47,575 bases of DNA. Source: Oscillospiraceae bacterium. Its GTDB lineage: Bacteria > Bacillota > Clostridia > Oscillospirales > Ruminococcaceae. Under the pieces are notes generated by a model, which saw only the letters and a list, made by a program, of their open reading frames with translations, had not been told where the DNA came from and made no database searches. The first letter of the stretch is position 1. The number at the start of each line of letters is the position of its first letter. This document shows positions 16,858 to 25,235 of the stretch, in pieces. The position numbers and the translations under genes are program-made. The stretch covers positions 1-47,575 of the forward strand of contig JAKSPL010000016.1 in the NCBI GenBank assembly GCA_024404815.1, in the 5' to 3' direction.

Positions 16858-18191
16858 ACAAGAAAGTATTCTATGACAAATTGCTGAAACTGACGCTTCC
16901 TGCGACCATTCAAAGTCTGATGCTTGCGCTGGTCGCAGTCGCGGATGCGCTGATGCTGGGAAGTGTCGAGCAGGATGCAATGGCGGCTGTAACGCTTGCC
17001 ACACAGATTCAGTTTATCCAGAATGTCATTCTTGTCAGCGTGACTTCCGCCGCCTCTGTACTGGGCGCACAGTATTTTGGAAAAGGGGATCATCAAGCGC
17101 TGGTTCGGATTTTTCATATCTGCTTAAAGCTGTGTGCATTGATCTCGGCGGCATTTTTCCTTTCGTGTCAGTTTGCACCGCATTTGCTGATGCGGCTGTT
17201 TACGGATGAGCAGGTGTTGATCGACATTGGTGTCAAGTATCTGAAAATCTCTGCTTTTTCGTATCTTTTGACAGGAATATCCCAAAGCTACCTGACGATC
17301 ATGAAAGTCAGCGGTCATCAGAAGTATACGGCGGCGGTCAGTTCGTCTGCTGTCGTTGTGAATATCCTTTTGAATGCTGTCCTGATTTACGGCTGGTTCG
17401 GATTCCCTGAAATGGGCGTAGAGGGTGCCGCATTGGCAACCGCTGTGACAAGAGTGCTGGAATTGGGCGCCTGCGTGCTGCTCTCGTATCGAAAAGGGTA
17501 TGTCCGAGTAGATCTCAAGCGGTTTTTTGAGCGGACACGGGTGTTGTTTGCCGATTACTGCAAGGTCATGATGCCGCTGTTGGGTGCAGGAATGCTGTGG
17601 GGCATCGGCTTTACATCCTATACATCATTTATGGGACATATGGGACGGGATGCCGCAGCGGCAAATTCCGTGACTGCGGTCGTCAGAGATCTGATTTGTT
17701 GTATGACAGACGGTATGGCAGTCGGCGGCGGTATTCTTGTCGGAAATGAACTGGGCGCAGGAAAACTGGATACTGCAAAGGACTACGGCAGAAAACTGGT
17801 GAAGATCGCATTTGCCATCGGTTTGGGTTCGACTGCCTTGATGCTTCTGGTCACACCGCTGACGGAACTCTTTGTCAAGCTGACACCGCAGGCATCTGCA
17901 ACACTCCACGGACTGATGCTGGTGATGTCGGTCTATATGATCGGCAGGGCGGTCAATACAATTATGATCAACGGGATTTTTGCCGCAGGCGGCGATACCC
18001 TGTATGATATGTACAGTCTTGCTGTCTGTATGTGGTGCATCGCAGTACCGCTTGCAGCACTGGGGACTTTTGTATTTCATTGGCAGGCTGTGGTCGTTTA
18101 TGCCTGTACTTGTCTGGATGAAGTCGGAAAAATACCGTGGACACTCCTCCATTTCAAAAAGTACAAGTGGGTACGGGATATGACTCGCTGA
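16854..18191 (+). CDS. MATE family efflux transporter
   Basis: 445 residues, 12 predicted membrane helices in two homologous halves. It starts KLTLPATIQSLMLALVAVAD and has ADALMLGSV; the second half opens at VMMPLLGAGMLWGIGFTSYT. MATE proteins export cationic drugs or metabolites in exchange for Na+ or H+. It overlaps the GNAT gene by four bases. A strong terminator follows. Confidence 0.92.
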   Translation: MNKKVFYDKLLKLTLPATIQSLMLALVAVADALMLGSVEQDAMAAVTLATQIQFIQNVILVSVTSAASVLGAQYFGKGDHQALVRIFHICLKLCALISAAFFLSCQFAPHLLMRLFTDEQVLIDIGVKYLKISAFSYLLTGISQSYLTIMKVSGHQKYTAAVSSSAVVVNILLNAVLIYGWFGFPEMGVEGAALATAVTRVLELGACVLLSYRKGYVRVDLKRFFERTRVLFADYCKVMMPLLGAGMLWGIGFTSYTSFMGHMGRDAAAANSVTAVVRDLICCMTDGMAVGGGILVGNELGAGKLDTAKDYGRKLVKIAFAIGLGSTALMLLVTPLTELFVKLTPQASATLHGLMLVMSVYMIGRAVNTIMINGIFAAGGDTLYDMYSLAVCMWCIAVPLAALGTFVFHWQAVVVYACTCLDEVGKIPWTLLHFKKYKWVRDMTR

Positions 18192-18193
18192 TG

Positions 18194-18233
18194 AAAGCAA
18201 GCAGATACGAGAAAAAGTATCTGCTTGCTTTTT
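18194..18233 (+). terminator. Terminator of the GNAT-MATE operon
   Basis: 15-bp stem (AAAGCAAGCAGATAC and complement) followed by a T run, directly after the MATE stop. Confidence 0.9.
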
Positions 18234-18252
18234 GTTAATAATCCTGTATAAT
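18225..18252 (+). promoter_or_regulatory. Candidate promoter of the two-component system
   Basis: TTGCTT, 16 bases, TATAAT. The -35 lies in the 3' arm of the preceding terminator. Confidence 0.5.
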
Positions 18253-18341
18253 AAGAAATAAGAAAAAATTTGTTGTTTTTGGGAATCCACATACAAAACA
18301 CATATCCGTATGGTATTCTGTTATCAGAAGGAGGTCAGGAC

Positions 18342-19013
18342 ATGAAAAAGATACTGGTCATTGAGGACGATATGCAGATCTGTGACGTTATCCGCATTTA
18401 TTTTCAGGACGAGGGCGCAGAATGTGTATTTGTTCACGACGGCAATGCTACAATGGAGTTGATCGACAGCGGACTGGAAGACATCGGACTGGTACTGCTG
18501 GACATCATGCTGCCCCATACGGACGGCTTTGCAATCTGCCGCAGACTGCGGAAAAACTACGATTTCCCGATTCTCTTTATCACCGCAAGGGGACGCGAGG
18601 AGGACATACTCCGCGGCTATCAGCTGGGCTGCGACGATTATATTGTCAAACCGTTCTCTCTTGCACAGCTCTACGCAAAATGTATGGCATTTCTGCGGCG
18701 GTCGGAGGGGAGAGTGCTTTCGGAGCAGCTCCGTGTCGGCAGTATCACGCTTGATCCCAATACGCTGCAATGCTTTGCGGACGGGAAAGAGGTCGAGCTG
18801 CCGCCGAAGGAGTATGCGATCCTGCGGTATCTGCTGGAACACAAACAGCAGGTCGTCACGCGGGATACCTTGCTCAATCAGGTCTGGGGGTATGACTACT
18901 TCGGCAATGACCGTGTGGTAGATGACCGCATCCGTGTCCTCCGAAAAGCACTCGGCAATGCAGGCAAACAGATCAAGACCGTGATCGGCAGCGGCTATAA
19001 GCTGACCGACTGA
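18342..19013 (+). CDS. OmpR-family response regulator
   Basis: 223 residues. The receiver domain (1-about 120) has the acidic pocket IEDD, the phospho-acceptor D54 in LLDIMLP and K103 in VKPFS. The C-terminal winged helix (about 130-223) has LPPKEYAILRYLLEHKQQVV and DDRIRVLRKAL, followed by IKTVIGSGYKL. It binds DNA when phosphorylated by the downstream kinase. An upstream in-frame start exists at 18270, but AGGAGG eight bases before the ATG at 18342 decides. The kinase gene begins 21 bases after its stop. Confidence 0.95.
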   Translation: MKKILVIEDDMQICDVIRIYFQDEGAECVFVHDGNATMELIDSGLEDIGLVLLDIMLPHTDGFAICRRLRKNYDFPILFITARGREEDILRGYQLGCDDYIVKPFSLAQLYAKCMAFLRRSEGRVLSEQLRVGSITLDPNTLQCFADGKEVELPPKEYAILRYLLEHKQQVVTRDTLLNQVWGYDYFGNDRVVDDRIRVLRKALGNAGKQIKTVIGSGYKLTD

Positions 19014-19034
19014 TAACATCAAGGAGGGATTCCC

Positions 19035-20789
19035 GTGAAAAAAACAACATACAACCCACAAAAACGCACGAACTTTTGGAAACTGTTCGGCACATCTGGA
19101 CTTTGCGCTCTGCTGGCGACAGGTATCTTTGCATACGGCTATCGGCAGTATCTGTACACGGACATTCGTGAACAGCTTGAGGATGAAGCTGATTTCCACA
19201 CAAAATCATTGTTCACAGTCATCGACCATGCAGAAAACGGAGATGCTGATCCGTTTCCGGAGATTCAGGAGGCATTTTCTATGTGGACCGGTTACGGTGT
19301 GATCGTTGACTGGCTTGCACGGGATTACAACAAGGTGCAGATATGTCCTGAAATGACGGACGGCTGCTATGCGGTCAGTGCATTGGTCAATGCAGAAAAT
19401 GAGGTGGTCGTATCCAACAGACGCATTCTTTCTGCAAGGCTGAACTTTGATGAAGAACTGGATAACGGGAACGGCTTTGAGGTTTTTATTTGTGATAACG
19501 AAAAGCTGAAAATGCCGGAGGTAGATGCGCTTTATCAGACGCTGGAAAATGCATATATCAAAAGCGGAGATGCCTGCTGGTTTGAGCTGCGGTTGTCCTC
19601 TGTTTATGTCAACCGCGACGATAGGACCTTTATTCCGCATACAGGCACAATTATCTATCCATCGAAGGAAGATCCGTATGGGCCATTAACGGAAATGGGC
19701 GAAACAGAGGAATTCAGCGTCACGATCGACAATTCGAATTACGAGTTGTTTGAGGTTAACGGCACTGAAAAAAAACCGAAAATCCTGCTGACAGGTTATC
19801 GCGGCGCAAATGTGAACTTGGTGAATGCTGTGGCTGCGGAATATTCGTTTAATGACAATACGTCGGGAGGGTTTGACGGTGCAGGACGTACTGTAAAAGA
19901 AGTGGCGGAACTGATGGGCAAAACGACTGACTCCGATCACGATGTTCTTGTGGTGTATGATACCCAGAAGCTTACCATTCAAGGCGAACAATACCATCTG
20001 TTTCTTGAATATGGAATCGACGCAGATGCACCGATCATCGTCCGCCGCTGGCTGCAAAAGGTATTGATCTGTCTGGCGGTCATGCTGATTCTCGCACTCC
20101 TTTGGAGCTGGTGGAAGAATACGAAAAACAAGGCGAGATACGCTTTTGAGGACTACCAGAAAACGCTCATCAACAACCTCGCGCACGACATCAAAACACC
20201 TCTGACCGCCATCAGCGGCTATACGGAAAATGCCCTGCGGACACTCAAAAAAGGCGAGGTCGGGGACAGCGTATCCTATCTGGAAGCGATTATGGAAAAT
20301 GTCGATTATACAGACAAAATTGCATCGCGGACGCTGGAACTGAACCGCATGAGTGAGATCCGCAGTCTGCAAAAAGAGCCGATCGCTCTGCACGAACTGA
20401 CGGAGAAAGCCTTGCAGAAATACAGCCTTTTGCTCGAAGAAAAGCAGATCACCGTCCGTACCAACGGCGAAGCGGAGATACAGGCGGACAAGGATACCCT
20501 CACGGCGGCAGTCGAAAACCTGATTGCAAATGCGGTGCAGTACACGACCGACCACGGCACGATCTCTCTGGAATTCTCCGACAAGGGCATGACCATTGAG
20601 AACACGGTCGCGGAACAGGTGGATACCAAAGACCTGACGATGCCCTTTGTACGCGGCGACAGTTCCCGTACAGGCAAAAACGGCACGGGACTGGGGCTTG
20701 TGCTGGTGAAGAATGCCGCAGACCTCAACGATTTGAAGCTGACACTCACCTGCGATGAGAAACACTTCACCGTAAAGCTCCTGAAATAG
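19035..20789 (+). CDS. Membrane sensor histidine kinase
   Basis: 584 residues. Membrane helix 1 is at about 15-36, an extracellular sensor of about 300 residues follows with no recognised fold, and helix 2 is at about 342-360. The HisKA domain has the phosphorylated His384 (NNLAHDIKTPLTAISGY). The ATP-binding domain has the N box (AAVENLIANAVQYT) and G box (GTGLGLVLVKNAA). The start is GTG with AAGGAGGG six bases upstream. It pairs with the response regulator just before it. No transporter or resistance gene is attached that would point to a ligand. Confidence 0.95.
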   Translation: MKKTTYNPQKRTNFWKLFGTSGLCALLATGIFAYGYRQYLYTDIREQLEDEADFHTKSLFTVIDHAENGDADPFPEIQEAFSMWTGYGVIVDWLARDYNKVQICPEMTDGCYAVSALVNAENEVVVSNRRILSARLNFDEELDNGNGFEVFICDNEKLKMPEVDALYQTLENAYIKSGDACWFELRLSSVYVNRDDRTFIPHTGTIIYPSKEDPYGPLTEMGETEEFSVTIDNSNYELFEVNGTEKKPKILLTGYRGANVNLVNAVAAEYSFNDNTSGGFDGAGRTVKEVAELMGKTTDSDHDVLVVYDTQKLTIQGEQYHLFLEYGIDADAPIIVRRWLQKVLICLAVMLILALLWSWWKNTKNKARYAFEDYQKTLINNLAHDIKTPLTAISGYTENALRTLKKGEVGDSVSYLEAIMENVDYTDKIASRTLELNRMSEIRSLQKEPIALHELTEKALQKYSLLLEEKQITVRTNGEAEIQADKDTLTAAVENLIANAVQYTTDHGTISLEFSDKGMTIENTVAEQVDTKDLTMPFVRGDSSRTGKNGTGLGLVLVKNAADLNDLKLTLTCDEKHFTVKLLK

Positions 20790-20802
20790 TAATGGTACAA
20801 AA

Positions 20803-20840
20803 ATCCCCCTGCTGCCCATATCGGGTGCAGGGGGATCTGT
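20803..20840. terminator. Bidirectional terminator between convergent genes
   Basis: ATCCCCCTGC/GCAGGGGGAT stem with an inner GCCC/GGGT pairing, flanked by A and T runs. It serves the kinase gene and the dockerin protein gene. Confidence 0.85.
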
Positions 20841-20847
20841 TTTGTTG

Positions 20848-23490
20848 TTAGCCGATCAGTGCGCGTTTCATCAGGGTGAAATCGGAAATCGTGCATATGC
20901 CGTCGCCGTTTGCATCCCAGTTCTTCCAGCCGAAGAACTCAACCTTTTTGCCTGTCAGGTACTTATGTACCAGAACCAGATCAGCCATGTTGAATTTGCG
21001 GTCCCCGTTGGCATCGAACTTGCGGTTCGGATGGTCAGCGGTGGGTTTGAGGCGGATATAGACATCCTTGCAGCCGTTTGCACACGGGATCTCATCTACG
21101 GTCTGGAGTACGTAGTATTCGGGCAGATTGACATCCAGCGAGCGAATTGTGGCATCGACCTCAGCGTTTTCATATTCGGAATAATCGAGAATGAATGGGT
21201 TTTCTTCTTTCCAGTTCCAGGTTACAATCGGACCTGTGGTCTTTTTCGAACCATTTTCGGTGATGGTGATATTGGTAGCAAGTGAGAACACATATTCCTT
21301 GTCGCCCTTCGGATGAATCGGCAGACCGGAATCATAATCCACGACCTGGAAACGGATGGAGTTCTTATCCAGGCCCTTTGCGTAGAATTCAACATTCTTG
21401 CCGTTATCGCTGATGAGGAAAGTGCGCTGCGTGCGTTCGAGCCATTCATCGGGGATCCACGGTCTTGCGAAAGCCCATGTCATATCGACCAAACCGTCTT
21501 TCTTTCCGCGGTAGATGTGAATGTGGAGAATGCTTGAGCCGCCCTCAGAATATCGATATGCAACACCGTTACAGTGTTGGGTTTTGATGTGTTCCAGTTC
21601 ACCGTCGCCGCTTTGTGTATCGATGGTTGAGTAGCCTGTTGAGCCGTTGGGCATATCGCAATAGCAAACCAGACCGTCACGGACACCTACGCCGCCGTTT
21701 TCCCGTTTGAATGCCGAATACTCAGAACGGCTGTCCGGAAGCCAGCTGTAAATATCGGTTTCTTCGACAGTCAGATCTTCGGAAACGGAGAATGAATAAT
21801 CAAAAATGCTTGGTTCAGAGGGATATGTCGGGAATGTGCCGGGCTTATTTGCTTGGAAGACAATGACATCACATTGATCGTTGCATTCTGCACCCAGAGA
21901 TGCATCTGCGAGATAACTCTCCTGCGAAATGCGGATCAATGCCGCATCTTCATCGTCTTTGCCGCCGAATTGTACTGCATCGCCTGCGTTGTGGACATAG
22001 ACCAGACAGACATACTGTCCGTCTACATGGGTGACACCATACGTATTGCGGAATTCGAGTGCGGATGTATAATCGTTCGGTACCCAGTCGGGCAGGAGAT
22101 AAGACTCGGTAGTGATGTAGTTCTTATGGATGTCAATAGCACCGGAAGACTGCCAGCTGTCCACCAGAAGATTGATGTCTTCGAGGTATCCGCTCATATC
22201 AAGCCCTTCTTTTTCCCATGCCTTGAAGTGGTCGGAGATCGAAATATGGCCTTTCAGGCTGTTCTTTTGGTCGATTTTTGCAGGATTGTTTTGTACGACA
22301 CTCCAATACTTTGTACGCAGAGTACCGTCATCGAGGAGTTCCTCGGATTGAAAAATGTCGTATTTCTTGCCGTCTATGGTTGCAGAAGTGAGCGGTTTTA
22401 TACCGCCCGGTCTCCAATTTCCCCATGCTTCGATGATGAAGAAATCAACGTCGCCGTGTTCTTTCGTGTCGGAGAATGTGCCGCTGTAACCGAAATATGC
22501 ATTGCTGTTCGGTGTGAAATCAACGATATAGTCAGCATCGCAATCGTAGTATTGCTTGATGGCTTTTGAACCGCCGAATTCCATTCCGTCGGTAAAAATC
22601 ATTTCATCGTCGATCTTATCCCATTGCATTTTGCAGCATCCGGGAACATCCGAATAGTCCAGCTGATAGCTGTCATCGTATTCACTCGGGACATCCACCG
22701 AATATGTGTATCCGTCCTTGGTTGTGAGAACATTCGAATCCTGTCCATCTTCGGCGTAAAAATTACTGATCATATTTTTCTGAATGTCAATGGAACCTGA
22801 GGAATTCCAGCTGGAAACCAGAAGATCGATGTTTTCAAGTTTGCCGCTCATATCAAGCCCTGCTTCTTCCCATGCCTCGAAGTGGTCGCAAAACGAAATA
22901 AGGCCGCGCAGGCTGTTCTCTTGGTCGAATTTTGCAGGATTGTTTTGTACGACACTCCAATACTGTGTACGCAGAGTACCGTCGTCGAGGAGTTTCTCGG
23001 ATTGAAAAATGTCGTATTGCTTGCCGTTTATGACCGCAGAATCAGTCGGTTTTGTGCCGCCCGGACGCCATACTCCCCATGCTTCGATGACGAAGAAATC
23101 AACGTCGCCGTATGTTTCCGTGTCGGAGAATGTGCCGCTGTAACCGAAATATGCATTGCTGTTCGGCTCAAAAACAACGTCATATTCAAAATTGAGGAGG
23201 CCGAATTGTTTGTGGGTTCTTGTGCCGTCGAATTCAAGTCCAACGGTGAAATTCATTTCATCGCTGATCGTATCCCATCGGAATTCGCAGCATCCCGGTC
23301 TTCTATCCTTATAGTCCAGTGAGTAGTCTTTATCGGTCACGTTCAGGCCGTCAATGGAATATGTGTATGGTTCGTTGGTTGCCAGAACTTGCGGTTTGTT
23401 TTCTTCTGAAAGTGCAGTTGCAGGAAATGTCGGAAGGGCAGTCCAGACCATAGCACCTGCACTCAGAATACTGAGCAGTTTTTTCTTCAT
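20848..23490 (-). CDS. Secreted dockerin protein with two GH11-like domains lacking catalytic glutamates
   Basis: 880 residues. A signal peptide (about 1-27) is followed by two homologous domains (about 45-245 and 260-470) that read as GH11 xylanases: YFGYSGTFSDT, VIEAWGVWRPGG, QYWSVVQNNPAK and DHFEAWEEAGLDM. The nucleophile motif, E-Y-Y in active GH11, is D-F-F in both (GDVDFFVIEAW, GDVDFFIIEAW). The acid/base motif, E-G-Y-Q-S-S-G in active enzymes, is SSWNSSG in the first and DSWQSSG in the second. Both catalytic Glu are therefore replaced in each copy, so these are more likely xylan-binding modules than xylanases. A region with three LPDW-like repeats (about 485-720) follows, then a C-terminal dockerin with two calcium loops (FDANGDRKFNMADL, WDANGDGICTISDF) for cellulosome attachment. 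AAAGAGGTG precedes the ATG. Confidence 0.85.
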   Translation of the reverse strand: MKKKLLSILSAGAMVWTALPTFPATALSEENKPQVLATNEPYTYSIDGLNVTDKDYSLDYKDRRPGCCEFRWDTISDEMNFTVGLEFDGTRTHKQFGLLNFEYDVVFEPNSNAYFGYSGTFSDTETYGDVDFFVIEAWGVWRPGGTKPTDSAVINGKQYDIFQSEKLLDDGTLRTQYWSVVQNNPAKFDQENSLRGLISFCDHFEAWEEAGLDMSGKLENIDLLVSSWNSSGSIDIQKNMISNFYAEDGQDSNVLTTKDGYTYSVDVPSEYDDSYQLDYSDVPGCCKMQWDKIDDEMIFTDGMEFGGSKAIKQYYDCDADYIVDFTPNSNAYFGYSGTFSDTKEHGDVDFFIIEAWGNWRPGGIKPLTSATIDGKKYDIFQSEELLDDGTLRTKYWSVVQNNPAKIDQKNSLKGHISISDHFKAWEKEGLDMSGYLEDINLLVDSWQSSGAIDIHKNYITTESYLLPDWVPNDYTSALEFRNTYGVTHVDGQYVCLVYVHNAGDAVQFGGKDDEDAALIRISQESYLADASLGAECNDQCDVIVFQANKPGTFPTYPSEPSIFDYSFSVSEDLTVEETDIYSWLPDSRSEYSAFKRENGGVGVRDGLVCYCDMPNGSTGYSTIDTQSGDGELEHIKTQHCNGVAYRYSEGGSSILHIHIYRGKKDGLVDMTWAFARPWIPDEWLERTQRTFLISDNGKNVEFYAKGLDKNSIRFQVVDYDSGLPIHPKGDKEYVFSLATNITITENGSKKTTGPIVTWNWKEENPFILDYSEYENAEVDATIRSLDVNLPEYYVLQTVDEIPCANGCKDVYIRLKPTADHPNRKFDANGDRKFNMADLVLVHKYLTGKKVEFFGWKNWDANGDGICTISDFTLMKRALIG

Positions 23491-23563
23491 AGTAACACCT
23501 CTTTATTATGTTGTCTTGTATGGATGGGCGAATGACCGGCATATAAAATGCCAGCTTAAAAAC

Positions 23564-23592
23564 ATTTTAACATATAACCGCCCAGAAAACAA
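23564..23592 (-). promoter_or_regulatory. Promoter of the GH11-like dockerin gene
   Basis: Minus strand TTGTTT, 17 bases, TAAAAT, about 75 bases before the start. The rest of the 310-base gap 23491-23801 holds only this promoter and the divergent MATE promoter. Confidence 0.55.
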
Positions 23593-23680
23593 GTAAAATA
23601 TTGCTGACTTTTCGTATAATATTTCAGAAATTGTGAAGCACCTTCTGAAAAAAGTTCATGTTCTATCCATCAAAAACAGA

Positions 23681-23709
23681 TTGACTTTTGCGGCAGGCTG
23701 TGGTATCAT
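23681..23709 (+). promoter_or_regulatory. Promoter of the second MATE gene
   Basis: TTGACT, 17 bases, TATCAT, about 90 bases before the ATG at 23802. Confidence 0.6.
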
Positions 23710-23801
23710 AGAAGGCATGGAAAGCTCTGGGATCTTCCTGCGAAAAAATAGAAATATACAATTTTCTGCGGTGAATCTTTCCACTTCTGGAGGCGGTAAA
23801 A

Positions 23802-25151
23802 ATGTCGGATACCACAGATATGACAGAGGGTAATATCCGAAGTACGATTTTGAAATTTTATTTTCCGATGCTTGTGACCAGTATGCTGCAGCAGCTTTAC
23901 ACAGTTGCAGATATAGCGATTGTCGGAAAAGGACTCGGTGATGATAAACTTGCCGCGGTTGGCAATATGTCCTCGGTGACATTTTTGATTTTTGGCTTTG
24001 CAATGGGACTTTCGAACGGCTTTTCGGTCATTGTCGCACAGGAATTCGGTGCGAAACAGCAGACGCGACTGCGGCAGAGCGTTGCGGCGGCGATACGGCT
24101 TGCGGTAGTGATCGCTGCGGTGCTGACCTGTCTGAGCCTGATTTTTCTGCCCGATATTTTGCGGCTCATGCAGACGAATCCTGCGATCATCGGGGACAGC
24201 CTGCGATACGGCTACTATATTTTCGGCGGACTGACCATCACATTTTCATACAATCTTTGTGCAGGCTTTCTGCGTGCGCTCGGCGACAGCCGAACACCGC
24301 TCCGTGCGATCATCGCATCGTCGATCGTCAACCTTGCGCTGGATTCGCTGTTGATCTTCGTTTTCAAGACAGGCGTGGAGGGTGCGGCGATTGCCACCGT
24401 GTTCTCGCAGATGGTTTCCACGGCGATTTGTCTGCATCGACTGCGGCGAATTGAGGACATCCATCTAACCCGTGTGGATTTCAAAACCTGTGCGCCGTTC
24501 TACGGGATCCTGTTCGGAAACGGTCTGCCGATGGCGCTGATGAATTCGATTACCGCCATTGGCTGCGTTGTGGTACAGTATTTTGTCAACGGCATGGGTG
24601 TGGCATTTACATCGGCGTATTCTGCGTGCAGCAAGTACATCAATCTGTTTATGCAGCCCGGCTGTACCGCAGGCTACACGATGTCGGCGTTCACCAGCCA
24701 GAATTACGGCGCAAGAAAATATGACCGTATTCGTTCGGGGCTGACCGTCTGCGTGATGATCTGTGTGATTGCGTATGCGCTGCTTGGTTCTATGATGTGT
24801 TTTCTGCCGCGGCAGCTTGCAGGCATCATGCTGAACGGAGAGGATTCGCTTGCACTTGCGGCACAGTTTTTGCCGATCAGCGGTGCGCTTCTGATCGGGG
24901 TGGATCTGCTTTTTGTGTTCCGCAGCGGTGTGCAGGGTATGGGACATCCGACTGCGCCGATGATTTCGGGTGTGATGGAAATGGTCATGCGAATTTCTGT
25001 GATCGTGATTTTTACGAAGCTGATCGGTTTCCGTGCAACGGCGTTTGCCGAGGCATCCGCATGGTTTGGCGCACTTGCCATAAACCTGCCTGCGTTTTTC
25101 TACTATTACTGCAAGGCGAAAAAGAACGGGACTGAAACCCTGTCGGTATAA
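23802..25151 (+). CDS. MATE family efflux transporter
   Basis: 449 residues with 12 membrane helices. The N-terminus (RSTILKFYFPMLVTSMLQQL, YTVADIAIVGKGLG) and the mid-protein LCAGFLRALGDSRTPLRA are typical of the NorM/DinF-like MATE group. It is more like the YPNAB/MepA branch than the other MATE protein in this window (16854-18191). CTGGAGG precedes the ATG by about 8 bases. It is monocistronic, ended by a strong terminator. Substrate unknown. Confidence 0.92.
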   Translation: MSDTTDMTEGNIRSTILKFYFPMLVTSMLQQLYTVADIAIVGKGLGDDKLAAVGNMSSVTFLIFGFAMGLSNGFSVIVAQEFGAKQQTRLRQSVAAAIRLAVVIAAVLTCLSLIFLPDILRLMQTNPAIIGDSLRYGYYIFGGLTITFSYNLCAGFLRALGDSRTPLRAIIASSIVNLALDSLLIFVFKTGVEGAAIATVFSQMVSTAICLHRLRRIEDIHLTRVDFKTCAPFYGILFGNGLPMALMNSITAIGCVVVQYFVNGMGVAFTSAYSACSKYINLFMQPGCTAGYTMSAFTSQNYGARKYDRIRSGLTVCVMICVIAYALLGSMMCFLPRQLAGIMLNGEDSLALAAQFLPISGALLIGVDLLFVFRSGVQGMGHPTAPMISGVMEMVMRISVIVIFTKLIGFRATAFAEASAWFGALAINLPAFFYYYCKAKKNGTETLSV

Positions 25152-25156
25152 ATAGG

Positions 25157-25202
25157 AACGGCACGAATGATACTCAATTTGAATATCGTTCGTGCCGTTT
25201 TT
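25157..25202 (+). terminator. Terminator of the second MATE gene
   Basis: AACGGCACGAA with TTCGTGCCGTT, with further imperfect pairing of the inner bases, followed by Ts. Confidence 0.85.
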
Positions 25203-25235
25203 GTGTGAGTGAAATGGAGCGGAGATACCGCGCTT

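Noticed and set aside
23633-23833. 66-codon frame before the MATE gene
   Set aside because: It spans the MATE promoter and start, has no ribosome binding site and no motif.
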